Shown: positions 7,703 to 15,280, numbered from the stretch's first letter. The stretch is 16,888 nucleotides of DNA from an uncultured Prevotellaceae bacterium (GCA_902477365.1 CABSGW010000025.1:1-16888), one strand, 5' to 3'. Program-made: numbers and translations. Notes: generated by a model from the sequence alone, not told the origin.

Positions 7703-8230
7703 ATGGAAGTTTTCTTGATACGACATACTGCTGTTGATGTTCCTGCCCGCACTTGTTATGGGCAAACTGATGTTCCTTTGCGCGATACGTTTCAGCAAGA
7801 GGCCGAGGTCACTCGCTCCAATCTGAAAGGTATGGTGTTCGACCATGTTTACACCAGTCCCTTGTCGCGTGCTTCGCGTTTGGCTGCCTATTGCGGTTTT
7901 CCCGATGCTGAACGTGACAACCGGTTGATGGAGATGAATATGGGGACGTGGGAGATGCAGTCGTTTGATGATTTGGATGCCATCACCCTAGAACGTTGGT
8001 ATGCCGATTATGTGCATGTGAGTCCGGAGGGTGGCGAGTCCTTTGAACAAGTGTATGCACGTGTTGATAACTTTCTGACCGAACTGACCGGTAAACCCTA
8101 CCGTCGCGTGGCGATTTTTGCCCATGGTGGCGTATTGATTGCTGCACGTGTCAGAGCCGGACAAATAACACAGGCTGAGGGATTCAATGCGCTTACTCCT
8201 TATGGTGGCATAGAGCGGATTGTACTTTGA
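7703..8230 (+). CDS. cobC: Histidine phosphatase, probable alpha-ribazole phosphatase
   Basis: A 175-residue member of the histidine (phosphoglycerate-mutase-like) phosphatase superfamily. The start at 7703 gives MEVFLIRHT, with the phospho-accepting H8 in an RHT rather than RHG motif. The following CYGQTDVPL is characteristic of alpha-ribazole-5'-phosphate phosphatases (CobC), which complete the nucleotide loop of cobamides. Further superfamily residues are visible: YTSPLSRA (second active-site arginine), NMGTWE, PEGGES, and FAHGG with the second catalytic histidine. The longer ORF from 7505 would add 66 residues of unrelated sequence and cross the promoter, so it was rejected. No other cobamide gene is near, so the specific function rests only on the motif; a general sugar-phosphate phosphatase remains possible. 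Confidence 0.75.
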   Translation: MEVFLIRHTAVDVPARTCYGQTDVPLRDTFQQEAEVTRSNLKGMVFDHVYTSPLSRASRLAAYCGFPDAERDNRLMEMNMGTWEMQSFDDLDAITLERWYADYVHVSPEGGESFEQVYARVDNFLTELTGKPYRRVAIFAHGGVLIAARVRAGQITQAEGFNALTPYGGIERIVL

Positions 8231-8307
8231 CGTAGAGGTTGTTGGTAATAATAGGCACTTGCTTTTGGCTGTTTTCAGAAAATAGTCCATGTGTCTTGTT
8301 TATTGTC

Positions 8308-8340
8308 CATTGCAGGGATTCTTGCAATGTGTTTCCTTTG
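8308..8340 (+). promoter_or_regulatory. Candidate promoter and inverted repeat upstream of the GH2 gene
   Basis: TTG (8310-8312), a 20-nt spacer and TTCCTTTG (8333-8340) resemble a Bacteroidetes promoter with one mismatch in the -7 box, placed about 35 nt before the GH2 start codon. An inverted repeat, CATTGCA (8308-8314) and TGCAATG (8323-8329), overlaps the -33 element and spacer and could be an operator. Both calls are tentative. Confidence 0.35.
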
Positions 8341-8374
8341 CAACGTATTTGTTGAATGAAAACAATTTGAAACA

Positions 8375-11152
8375 ATGAAAAAACGAAATGCAAGGAGGCG
8401 CAGCCTGTTGGCTGCCGTTCTGTGTTTGTGTTGTATGGCTGGAGGCTATGCGCAGCAGCCAGACCGCATAGATATTTCCGGTACATGGCGCTTCCAGCTC
8501 GACCCGATGGGGTTTGGTAAAACGCCAGGATCTGAGTTGTATAAGGCCAAACTGGCCGAAACCATTCTGCTTCCGGGCAGTACAGATCAAGGTGGAAAAG
8601 GGGTGCGGACTACCGCGCGTTATGTGGATCGGTTGACTCGTAAATTTGAATACTGCGGTATGGCCTGGTATCAGCGTGAGGTGTGTATTCCACAGGCATG
8701 GGAGGGGAAGGTTATACGTCTATTCCTGGAGCGTTGCCACTGGGAGACGGGAGTCTATGTGGATGGTAATCCTGTTTCCTGGGACGAACGTTTAAGTACT
8801 CCCAACCGTTTTGTGCTGAGCAAACAGCTGACTCCGGGTGTACATACGCTGACCTTGTGTGTTGATAACCGTTTAAAGTATCCGATGGATCAGTGGAATC
8901 ATGGTACGACCGAGTATACACAAACCAACTGGAATGGGGTTGTGGGGCGTATGGAGTTACAGGCTGTAGCGCCGACTTATGCAGGCGATGTGTCTGTCTA
9001 TCCGGATGTGGATCGCCGTAGAGTGACGCTGCGTGGTACATTATACAATGAAGCCGGGCAGGCGGTTGAGGGTAAATTACGTTTTACCGTTCGCGAAAAG
9101 CAAAGTGGGCGCAAAGTAGGTGGCGGCGAACAGGTGGTAGCGTTGGCCAACCCTGAAACGGCGTGGATACAGGTGTTAGAACTTGGTAAGGATATGCGCC
9201 TGTGGGATGAGTTCTCTCCATTTCTTTACGAAGTGGAAACACGGCTCGAAACGGGCACTTCCGTAGATGTGCAGACGGATGTTTTTGGGATGCGTAAGCT
9301 GGAGCAGGGAATCCATCATATCCGCTTGAATAACCGTAACATTCATTTGCGCGGAGCATTGGATTGCGCGGTGTTTCCTCTGACCGGTTATCCGGCTACT
9401 GACGTGCAATCTTGGAAACGGATATTCACGACAGTCAAGGCCTATGGTTTGAATCACATCCGTTTCCATTCCTGGTGTCCGCCCGAGGCTGCTTTCTGTG
9501 CGGCCGATGAAGTGGGACTTTACCTGCAAGCTGAGCTGCCTATGTGGATAAAGGATGTAGGGAGCAGTCCGGCCCGTCGTGATTTCTTTGAGAAAGAGAT
9601 GCGTGCCATTTTGCAGGAATACGGGAATCATCCCTCGTTTTTGCTCTTTTGCAATGGTAATGAGAATGAAGGCAACTTTGCTGTTTTGGAAGAGCTGATT
9701 CAGAAAGGGCAACAGCTGGACGGGCGTCACCTTTATTCTGCTTCAACGGCACGTACCCATACGGCTTCCGACCAGTTTTATGTGTCCCATGTCACCTCAA
9801 AAGGTGGCATCACGGTGTATGAAGGCATTCCCTCTACGTTGTGGGACAAGCGCAAGGAACATGATATCGACGTGCCAGCCATTGCGCACGAATCGGGACA
9901 GCGTTGTATGTATCCCAATTTCGACGAAATGAAGAAATATACGGGTGTACTTGAACCGCGCAATTTCGAGGTGTTTCGTGAGCGGCTGGCCCGTAATGGT
10001 ATGCTGCACCAAGCTGGCGATTTTTTTCGTGCCACTGGCCGCCACACGGTGTTACAATATAAAGAGGTAAATGAATCTCTGTTACGCACACCCAATTCGG
10101 CCGGATTCCATTTGCTTGGATTGTCTGATTTTCCTGGACAAGGCAGTGCTTTTGTCGGTATTTTGGACGCCTTTTGGGAGAGTAAGGGATTGGTCTCACC
10201 CGAAAAATATCGCGAATCGTGTGCGCCGGTTGTGTTGTTGGCGCGTTTTGCCAAACGTGCCTATACCAGTGACGAGGTCTTCGAGGCACAGTTCGATGTT
10301 TACCAATATGGACCGGATGCATTGCCGGCCGGCCGGTTGCGTTGGACGCTCGAAGATGAGTCGGGACGTGTTTATCGTCAAGGCACGCTGCGTACCCCAC
10401 GGTTGCCGGTGGCGTCGGTCGACTCTGTAGGAAGCATTCAAGTACGTTTGGATGGTATTTCCTCCGCCTCACGGCTTGTGCTGCGTGCACGTTTGGGCGA
10501 TACACTGCAAAACGAGTGGAATATCTGGGTTTATCCGCCCCGGTTGCAGGCAAATACGGCTGGTTATCTGTATGCCACTACTTACGGAGCTGAGGTGAAA
10601 AAGGCTTTGGCTGAGGGGCGACGCGTATTGTTAGTTCCGGATGAGGTGAATGGCCGGAAAACACATTTTGCCAGTCATTTCTGGAATCCCATTATGTTCA
10701 ACTGGAATCCTATGATTGTGGGTACGCTTATTCAGGCCGGCCATCCCGTTTTCCGTGATTTTCCTACGGACAGTTGTGCCGACTGGCAATGGTGGGATGT
10801 GCTGAATCATGCCAAGGCGATGGATCTGACCGCTATTCGTCAGCTAACACCCGTAATCCAGAGTATTGATACCTACGAATACAACCAAAAATTAGGTATA
10901 GCTTTTGAGGCGCGTGTGGGAAAAGGACGTTTGTTTGTACTTTCAGTCGATACCAAGAAACAGTTCGACCAACGTCCGGCCACCCGTCAGCTGTTGCATG
11001 CGGTTCGTAATTATGTGGCGGACGATACCCGTTTCAGTCCAGCCTGTACGTTGCAACCCTACGAATTGGATGCGCTTTTTGAGACGGTTCCGGCTGCGGG
11101 GATATCACAAAAGGGTGAAAGTGCGGCTGTGAAACAGTTACTGAATCAATAA
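8375..11152 (+). CDS. Secreted glycoside hydrolase family 2 enzyme
   Basis: A 925-residue exported glycosidase. The N-terminus is a basic signal peptide (KKRNARRR, then LLAAVLCLCCMAGGYA) with no good lipobox, so it is probably periplasmic and cleaved before QQPD. A jelly-roll sugar-binding domain follows (DISGTWRFQLDP; MAWYQREVCIP; about 30-200), then an Ig-like domain and the TIM barrel. The barrel holds the GH2 acid/base in CNGNENEGN (E430) and a nucleophile candidate in AIAHESGQ (E506). Their 76-residue spacing equals that of E. coli LacZ (E461/E537). The C-terminal quarter (SHFWNPIMFNWNPM; GHPVFRDFPTDS; WQWWD) resembles the extra domain of large Bacteroidetes GH2 proteins. The retaining mechanism follows from family membership; the substrate (beta-galactoside, glucuronide or other) is not readable. 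It precedes a GH35 gene on the same strand, separated by a terminator. Confidence 0.88.
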   Translation: MKKRNARRRSLLAAVLCLCCMAGGYAQQPDRIDISGTWRFQLDPMGFGKTPGSELYKAKLAETILLPGSTDQGGKGVRTTARYVDRLTRKFEYCGMAWYQREVCIPQAWEGKVIRLFLERCHWETGVYVDGNPVSWDERLSTPNRFVLSKQLTPGVHTLTLCVDNRLKYPMDQWNHGTTEYTQTNWNGVVGRMELQAVAPTYAGDVSVYPDVDRRRVTLRGTLYNEAGQAVEGKLRFTVREKQSGRKVGGGEQVVALANPETAWIQVLELGKDMRLWDEFSPFLYEVETRLETGTSVDVQTDVFGMRKLEQGIHHIRLNNRNIHLRGALDCAVFPLTGYPATDVQSWKRIFTTVKAYGLNHIRFHSWCPPEAAFCAADEVGLYLQAELPMWIKDVGSSPARRDFFEKEMRAILQEYGNHPSFLLFCNGNENEGNFAVLEELIQKGQQLDGRHLYSASTARTHTASDQFYVSHVTSKGGITVYEGIPSTLWDKRKEHDIDVPAIAHESGQRCMYPNFDEMKKYTGVLEPRNFEVFRERLARNGMLHQAGDFFRATGRHTVLQYKEVNESLLRTPNSAGFHLLGLSDFPGQGSAFVGILDAFWESKGLVSPEKYRESCAPVVLLARFAKRAYTSDEVFEAQFDVYQYGPDALPAGRLRWTLEDESGRVYRQGTLRTPRLPVASVDSVGSIQVRLDGISSASRLVLRARLGDTLQNEWNIWVYPPRLQANTAGYLYATTYGAEVKKALAEGRRVLLVPDEVNGRKTHFASHFWNPIMFNWNPMIVGTLIQAGHPVFRDFPTDSCADWQWWDVLNHAKAMDLTAIRQLTPVIQSIDTYEYNQKLGIAFEARVGKGRLFVLSVDTKKQFDQRPATRQLLHAVRNYVADDTRFSPACTLQPYELDALFETVPAAGISQKGESAAVKQLLNQ

Positions 11153-11174
11153 GTGATAGTGTTATTATAAGGGA

Positions 11175-11202
11175 GGAGATGTGTCAAAATCGGCACATCT
11201 CC
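11175..11202 (+). terminator. Terminator after the GH2 gene
   Basis: GGAGATGTG (11175-11183) pairs with CACATCTCC (11194-11202); two further pairs (U-G, C-G) extend the stem to 11 bp with a 6-nt loop. TTTAATAATCAATTTCTTT follows, a broken T tract. It begins 22 bp after the stop codon and separates the GH2 and GH35 transcripts at least in part. Confidence 0.6.
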
Positions 11203-11253
11203 TTTAATAATCAATTTCTTTGTAGAAATCATCTGTTATACAAGAAATCTCCG

Positions 11254-11261
11254 TAACTTTG
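11254..11261 (+). promoter_or_regulatory. Candidate -7 box of the GH35 gene
   Basis: TAACTTTG matches TAnnTTTG exactly. The -33 region is only CTG at 11233-11235 (18-nt spacer). It predicts a leader of about 130 nt before the ATG at 11400. With the terminator just upstream it suggests that GH35 can be expressed separately from GH2. Confidence 0.4.
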
Positions 11262-11399
11262 AGGCAGGGAACATGGTGGCAGTCGTTTATAGGTTATAAA
11301 TTGAGTGCTTTTATCGCAATGTTGCTAATCGTCAAGAAATATATTTATCTTCTTATGTCGAACTCACGTTAAATTATTAACTTGCATGAATTAAATAGT

Positions 11400-13772
11400 A
11401 TGAGACAATTATCAAAGATTGTAGGACGTATGCTGGTCGGTACAACCTTGGCCATGACCTTGTTTGCTTCCGCTTCGTCGGTGCAGGCTGCTACCACTCC
11501 ACGTAAAGAGACGTTTGAGGTTGGAAAGGGTACGTTCCTGCTAAATGGAAAACCTTTTGTGATAAAGGCTGCCGAGGTGCACTATCCGCGTATTCCCCGA
11601 CCGTATTGGGAACAGCGTATAAAAATGTGTAAGGCGCTTGGTATGAATACGCTGTGCGTTTATGTGTTTTGGAATGCCCACGAGCAGCGCGAAGGGGAGT
11701 TCGATTTCACAGGCAACAACGATCTTGCTGCATTTGTAAAGCTGGCTCAAAAGAACGGTATGTACGTCATTGTGCGTCCGGGTCCTTATGTGTGTGCCGA
11801 GTGGGATATGGGTGGTTTGCCTTGGTGGTTGCTTAAGAAAAAAGATATTGGATTGCGTAGAAAAGATCCTTACTTCATGGAGCGTTTGGAACTGTTTGAG
11901 CAGAAAGTAGGCGAGCAGATAGGCGGCATGACTATCGATAAAGGTGGCCCTATTATCATGGTGCAGGTCGAAAACGAATATGGTGCCTACGCCGAAGACA
12001 AGGAATATGTGAGTGCGGTACGCGATATTATTCGCCGGTCGGGTTTTGGAAATGTAACCCTTTTTCAGTGTGATTGGAGCAGTACGTTTAAGCGTAACGG
12101 ACTCGATGACTTGCTTTGGACAATGAACTTCGGAACAGGAGCCAATATTGAGAATGAGTTCCGCAATTTGGATAAAGAACGCCCCGATTCGCCGAAGATG
12201 TGTTCGGAGTTTTGGAGCGGTTGGTTCGACAAATGGGGAAGTCGTCACGAGACGCGCGCCAGCAAAGTGATGGTGGACGGTATACGTGAGATGATAGAAA
12301 AGGGTATATCCTTTTCGCTGTATATGACTCATGGGGGAACCAACTGGGGGCACTGGGCCGGAGCAAATAATGGCCCTTTTACTCCGGATGTAACATCTTA
12401 TGACTATGATGCACCTATTAACGAGGCTGGCCAGGTAACGCCGAAATACATGGAATTGCGCGAGATGATGGCCCGGTATAACGACGGTAAGAAATTGCCG
12501 CCGATACCGAAATCTTATCCCGTAATAGCCATTCCGCGTATTCATTTTACTGAGGTGGCACCGTTGTTTGACAACCTGCCCAAACCTGTTTCTTCGTTGG
12601 AAATCATGACAATGGAGGAACTGGATCAGGGATGGGGATCCGTACTCTACAGAACGACGACTCCTGAGGTGTCCACCAAGAGCATACTGAACATGAAAGA
12701 GGTACATGATTTCGCTCAGGTGTTTATCAACGGTAAACTGGTAGGTACGGCCGACCGACGCAAAAACGAGAACAGCGTGATGTTGCCTGCCCTGAACAAG
12801 GGAGATCAACTGGATATTCTCGTGGAAGCGTTCGGCCGGGTAAACTTTGGCCATGCCATCAAGGACTACAAAGGAATTACCGACAAGGTTGAACTCACTT
12901 ATGTGATGAACAACGGAAGTAAGGTGACCGTGGATATGAAAGGATGGGAGATATTTGGTCTGGACGATGCTTACAAGGTGCAGCGCGCCATGAAGTATGT
13001 ACCCTTGACGGGACAAAAGACGCCAGGATGCTATCGGGCTACTTTCAATCTGAAGAAAGTAGGTGATACGTTCCTCAATCTGGAAACATGGGGTAAGGGA
13101 CAGGTTTATGTAAACGGTTATGCCATCGGTCGTCACTGGTTCATCGGTCCGCAGCAGACGCTTTATATGCCGGGATGCTGGTTGAAGAAGGGTGAGAACG
13201 AAATCATCGTACAGGATGTTATAGGGCCGAAGGAGACTGTTGTGGAAGGTCTCGTTAAGCCCATCATCGACAAACTGAACGTCAGTGATCCGGCTACACA
13301 CCGCAAGGAAGGTCAGGAACTGAACTTGGCGGGTGAAGTTGCAACAAAGACAGGTACCTTTGCGCCGGGAAATGGTTGGCAGGAGGTGAAGTTCGATACT
13401 CCGGTCAAGGGGCGCTCCGTGTGTATTGAGGCGCTTAATTCGCACAGTAACCGCGAGTATGCTTCCATTGCGGAGTGGTATATGCTTGGTGCTGACGGCA
13501 AGCGTATTGACCGTGAAACGTGGACGGTACCCTATTGTGACTCCGAAGACGTGACAACTGGAAACAAGGCTGCTGACAAGATATTCGATCTTCAGGAGTC
13601 TACTTACTGGAGCACAACTCGGGGTTCCCAGTTTCCGCACCACATAGTTTTGGACTTGGGTAGTGTGCAGACACTGACAGGCTTTCAATATTTGCCTCGT
13701 GTAGAGAAGGGTGCACCGGAAAGTATCAAAGATTATCGGATATACGTAAAGCAAACTTCATTCAAATTCTGA
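11400..13772 (+). CDS. Secreted GH35 beta-galactosidase with C-terminal discoidin-like domain
   Basis: A 790-residue exported beta-galactosidase. The start at ATG 11400 gives a signal peptide (MRQLSKIVGRM, hydrophobic to SSVQA, cleavage before ATTP); the in-frame TTG at 11382 only adds six residues. The GH35 TIM barrel follows: FLLNGKPFVIKAAEVHYPR, NTLCVYVFWNAHE, VRPGPYVCAEWDMGGLPWWL. The acid/base is E193 in VQVENEYG and the nucleophile E270 in CSEFWSGWFDKWG. Beta-sandwich domains follow (VFINGKLVG about 450; YVNGYAIGRHWFIGPQQTLYMP near 575-600). The last 110 or so residues (ESTYWSTT, FPHHIVLDLGS, LPRV) resemble a discoidin/F5-8C (CBM32-like) carbohydrate-binding domain. It should release terminal beta-linked galactose from oligosaccharides in the periplasm or at the cell surface. 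The neighbouring GH2 enzyme is a plausible partner, but no transporter or regulator is visible. Confidence 0.93.
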   Translation: MRQLSKIVGRMLVGTTLAMTLFASASSVQAATTPRKETFEVGKGTFLLNGKPFVIKAAEVHYPRIPRPYWEQRIKMCKALGMNTLCVYVFWNAHEQREGEFDFTGNNDLAAFVKLAQKNGMYVIVRPGPYVCAEWDMGGLPWWLLKKKDIGLRRKDPYFMERLELFEQKVGEQIGGMTIDKGGPIIMVQVENEYGAYAEDKEYVSAVRDIIRRSGFGNVTLFQCDWSSTFKRNGLDDLLWTMNFGTGANIENEFRNLDKERPDSPKMCSEFWSGWFDKWGSRHETRASKVMVDGIREMIEKGISFSLYMTHGGTNWGHWAGANNGPFTPDVTSYDYDAPINEAGQVTPKYMELREMMARYNDGKKLPPIPKSYPVIAIPRIHFTEVAPLFDNLPKPVSSLEIMTMEELDQGWGSVLYRTTTPEVSTKSILNMKEVHDFAQVFINGKLVGTADRRKNENSVMLPALNKGDQLDILVEAFGRVNFGHAIKDYKGITDKVELTYVMNNGSKVTVDMKGWEIFGLDDAYKVQRAMKYVPLTGQKTPGCYRATFNLKKVGDTFLNLETWGKGQVYVNGYAIGRHWFIGPQQTLYMPGCWLKKGENEIIVQDVIGPKETVVEGLVKPIIDKLNVSDPATHRKEGQELNLAGEVATKTGTFAPGNGWQEVKFDTPVKGRSVCIEALNSHSNREYASIAEWYMLGADGKRIDRETWTVPYCDSEDVTTGNKAADKIFDLQESTYWSTTRGSQFPHHIVLDLGSVQTLTGFQYLPRVEKGAPESIKDYRIYVKQTSFKF

Positions 13773-13803
13773 TAATAAGTCTCGAACAGATTCTTTGATT
13801 ATA

Positions 13804-13838
13804 GAAGCTGACCCAAAAGGTCAGCTTCTTGTTTTATT
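13804..13838 (+). terminator. Intrinsic terminator of the GH35 gene
   Basis: Perfect 10-bp stem GAAGCTGACC (13804-13813) with 13819-13828 and a CAAAA loop, followed by TTGTTTTATT. It lies 31 bp after the stop codon and is the most typical rho-independent terminator in the window. Confidence 0.88.
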
Positions 13839-13986
13839 CTTGTTCGATAAAAGGTACACTTTTACTCAGGGTTAAGTTTCTTGTGTGGTAATTCAGACCT
13901 TATTTTATTCATTGATCAAAAAGTTTTGTCGGAAAGCAAAAAGTATTCCGTTTCATAAACTTACGGTAATGATTTTATTCTATTTC

Positions 13987-14018
13987 TTTTTACATTATCG
14001 AAGTAATGTGTAATTTTG
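13987..14018 (+). promoter_or_regulatory. Promoter of the structured leader and downstream exported-protein gene
   Basis: TAATTTTG (14011-14018) matches TAnnTTTG. The -33 region is TTTT (13987-13990) with a 20-nt spacer. The spacer contains an inverted repeat, ACATTA (13992-13997) and TAATGT (14004-14009), which could bind a repressor. Transcription would begin near 14025, just ahead of the first helix of the leader. Confidence 0.5.
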
Positions 14019-14042
14019 TAATTGGATTGAGATGACTCTTTC

Positions 14043-14253
14043 CAAGACATGTTAGAAAATAAAGAAGCGTTATGCTTGTCTTGTAACTTGAGAACCTAGG
14101 AAATTCGCAAGAAGTAACACAAGAGAGAGCATAGTGGTTCTCACGCTATAGCGTGGGCTGCTATATCCATATCTGTGTTACAGGTTTTCCTAGGACCTTC
14201 GAGTTAGACGTGGTATTCGCAGTTCCACGCTTCCGTGATTTAGTAAAGGTCCT
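14043..14253 (+). ncRNA. Candidate structured RNA leader (possible riboregulator)
   Basis: Helices paired by eye: CAAGACA 14043-14049 with 14077-14083 (7 bp); AACUUGA 14085-14091 with UCGAGUU 14199-14205 (one wobble); CCUAGGAAA 14095-14103 with 14186-14194 (9 bp); UUC-GCAA-GAA 14104-14113 (GNRA tetraloop); GUAACACA 14114-14121 with 14174-14181 (8 bp); AUAGUGGUU 14131-14139 with 14156-14164 (with wobbles), capped by CACGC-UAUA-GCGUG 14142-14155; CGUGG 14209-14213 with CCACG 14225-14229. Further pairings (14090-14096 with 14136-14142; 14192-14199 with 14246-14253) are exclusive alternatives or pseudoknots. The nested helices account for most of the sequence, it lies between a promoter and the ATG at 14284, and there is no terminator before that ATG, so a cis-acting leader is more likely than a free RNA. 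I do not recognise the family; it may already be catalogued in Rfam. Confidence 0.6.
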
Positions 14254-14283
14254 TATGGCAACTGGGGGACAAAAAATGGTAAG

Positions 14284-14958
14284 ATGAAAAAAATACTATC
14301 ACTTACAATGTTGCTTATGTTTGCAATTATTGCATATGCGCAACAAGATGTTACCCAATTTCTTGGAATTCCAATTGATGGGAGTAAGCCCGAAATGGTA
14401 CGCAAACTGAAAGAAAAAGGGTTTCGAGATGATCCAGTAACAAATGCTCTAGTTGGGGATTTTAATGGTACAAAGGTCAATCTTCTTGTAGTAACGAACA
14501 ATAATAAAGTTTGCCGTATTATGGTAGCTGATGCCAATCAAGTTGATGAACGTGCTATTCAAATAAGGTTTAACAGGCTTTGTGAACAGTTTGCAAATAA
14601 TCCCAAATACGTTTCGTTGCAAGATTATAAAATCCTTGAAAATGAGGATATTTCTTATGAAATAGCTGTTAATAAGAAACGTTATGAAGCCATTTTCTAT
14701 CAACGGTCAACGGTAACAGATACTGTTACGATTAAAGAGAAAATACAGTCTATCATATTGTCCAAATATACAAAGGAACAATTAGCAAATCCTACTGAAG
14801 AGATTCGGTCAGAGATTATTAAACTTTCTATGGAATATGTAATGGAAGGTTATTCAAAAAGACCTGTTTGGTTTATGATATCAGACTATTATGGAAAGTA
14901 TTATATCACAATGTTCTACGATAATGAGTACAATCGTGCAAATGGTGAAGATTTATAA
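14284..14958 (+). CDS. Exported protein of unknown function
   Basis: A 224-residue protein with a clear signal peptide (MKKILSLTMLLMFAIIAYA, cleavage before QQ) and no lipobox, so probably periplasmic. The mature part begins with a compact region, FLGIPIDGSKPEMVRKLKEKGF, then GDFNGTKVNLLVVTNNNKVCRIMVAD. This reads like an alternating helix and beta-strand unit and resembles conserved hypothetical proteins of Bacteroides and relatives. No catalytic motif is visible. The gene is preceded by an unusually long structured leader; a GGGGGA (14264-14269) lies about 14 nt before the ATG, and a four-codon ORF (ATG 14276) overlaps the start. Codon use is richer in A+T than in the glycosidase genes. The coding call is secure; the function is unknown. 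Confidence 0.85.
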   Translation: MKKILSLTMLLMFAIIAYAQQDVTQFLGIPIDGSKPEMVRKLKEKGFRDDPVTNALVGDFNGTKVNLLVVTNNNKVCRIMVADANQVDERAIQIRFNRLCEQFANNPKYVSLQDYKILENEDISYEIAVNKKRYEAIFYQRSTVTDTVTIKEKIQSIILSKYTKEQLANPTEEIRSEIIKLSMEYVMEGYSKRPVWFMISDYYGKYYITMFYDNEYNRANGEDL

Positions 14959-14969
14959 AAACGGTGGTA

Positions 14970-15224
14970 ATGAAACTGGATGATTCAAATTAAAAACTTT
15001 TTATTAAGGATGGAAAACGACTGACAGTTTCGAGAAACTAAAAATATTATGTGAAAAAGAAGTGGATAAACTGTTGAAAACACTAAAATGTTTTTTCTCT
15101 ATCAATAATGTCTGTAGACTTTTGGATGCTGACATCCCAGAATTTATCTACACTGATAATTTTGTTTAAGGAAGATAATGGAAGTGTTTATTACGATTTA
15201 GACTTCCCAGAAACAACATTATAG
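14970..15224 (+). pseudogene. Remnant of a small gene, broken by stops and frameshifts
   Basis: Protein-like sequence is spread over two frames. The frame of ATG 14970 reads MKLDDSN, stop, KLFIKDGKRLTVSRN, stop. A second frame, open at 15008-15166, reads DSFEKLKILCEKEVDKLLKTL and continues through FFSINNVCRLLDADIPEFIYTDN to a stop at 15167. The first frame then resumes with KEDNGSVYYDLDFPETTL and stops at 15222. The pieces join in order as one acidic, mostly helical cytoplasmic protein of about 80 residues that would need two frameshifts and a stop reversal. I do not recognise the family. It could also be chance coding-like sequence in A+T-rich DNA. Confidence 0.4.
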
Positions 15225-15240
15225 TGTTTATCAAGATTTA

Positions 15241-15280
15241 GAAATAGTCATTTTTTCACAATCAAAAAAATGGCTATTTT
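15241..15280. terminator. Long terminator-like hairpin
   Basis: Bases 15241-15256 pair with 15265-15280 over 16 bp, with only two G-U pairs, around an 8-nt loop (CACAATCA). The stem carries U runs on one arm and A runs on the other, so it could end transcription from either strand. It probably closes the transcript that begins near 14025. Confidence 0.6.

Larger units (their letters stand above)
13773..14283 (+). other. Long intergenic region holding a terminator, a promoter and an RNA leader
   Basis: 511 bp with no protein gene that I can support. Contents in order: the GH35 terminator (13804-13828), about 150 bp of A+T-rich sequence in which I see only minor hairpins (such as CGGAA 13930-13934 with TTCCG 13946-13950), a promoter with a small inverted repeat (13987-14018), and the structured leader (14043-14253) running up to the next ATG. 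Base composition becomes clearly richer in A+T here than in the glycosidase genes and stays so to the end of the window. Confidence 0.6.

Noticed and set aside
9834..10553. 239- and 158-codon minus-strand frames inside the GH2 gene
   Set aside because: Antisense shadows with many P, R and H residues and no recognisable motif; the overlapping GH2 frame is intact and conserved.
11541..13754. A 737-codon open frame on the minus strand inside the GH35 gene
   Set aside because: It is the antisense shadow of a strongly coding gene: the plus-strand product has all GH35 motifs and a signal peptide, whereas the antisense peptide shows no domain, is rich in H, R and C in a shadow-like way, and has no promoter or natural start.
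14104..14181. Idea that the 14.1-kb structure is a tRNA, tmRNA, 6S RNA or RNase P RNA
   Set aside because: No cloverleaf, CCA end or anticodon arm, and none of the conserved blocks of these RNAs that I know; the element also runs into a protein start without a terminator.
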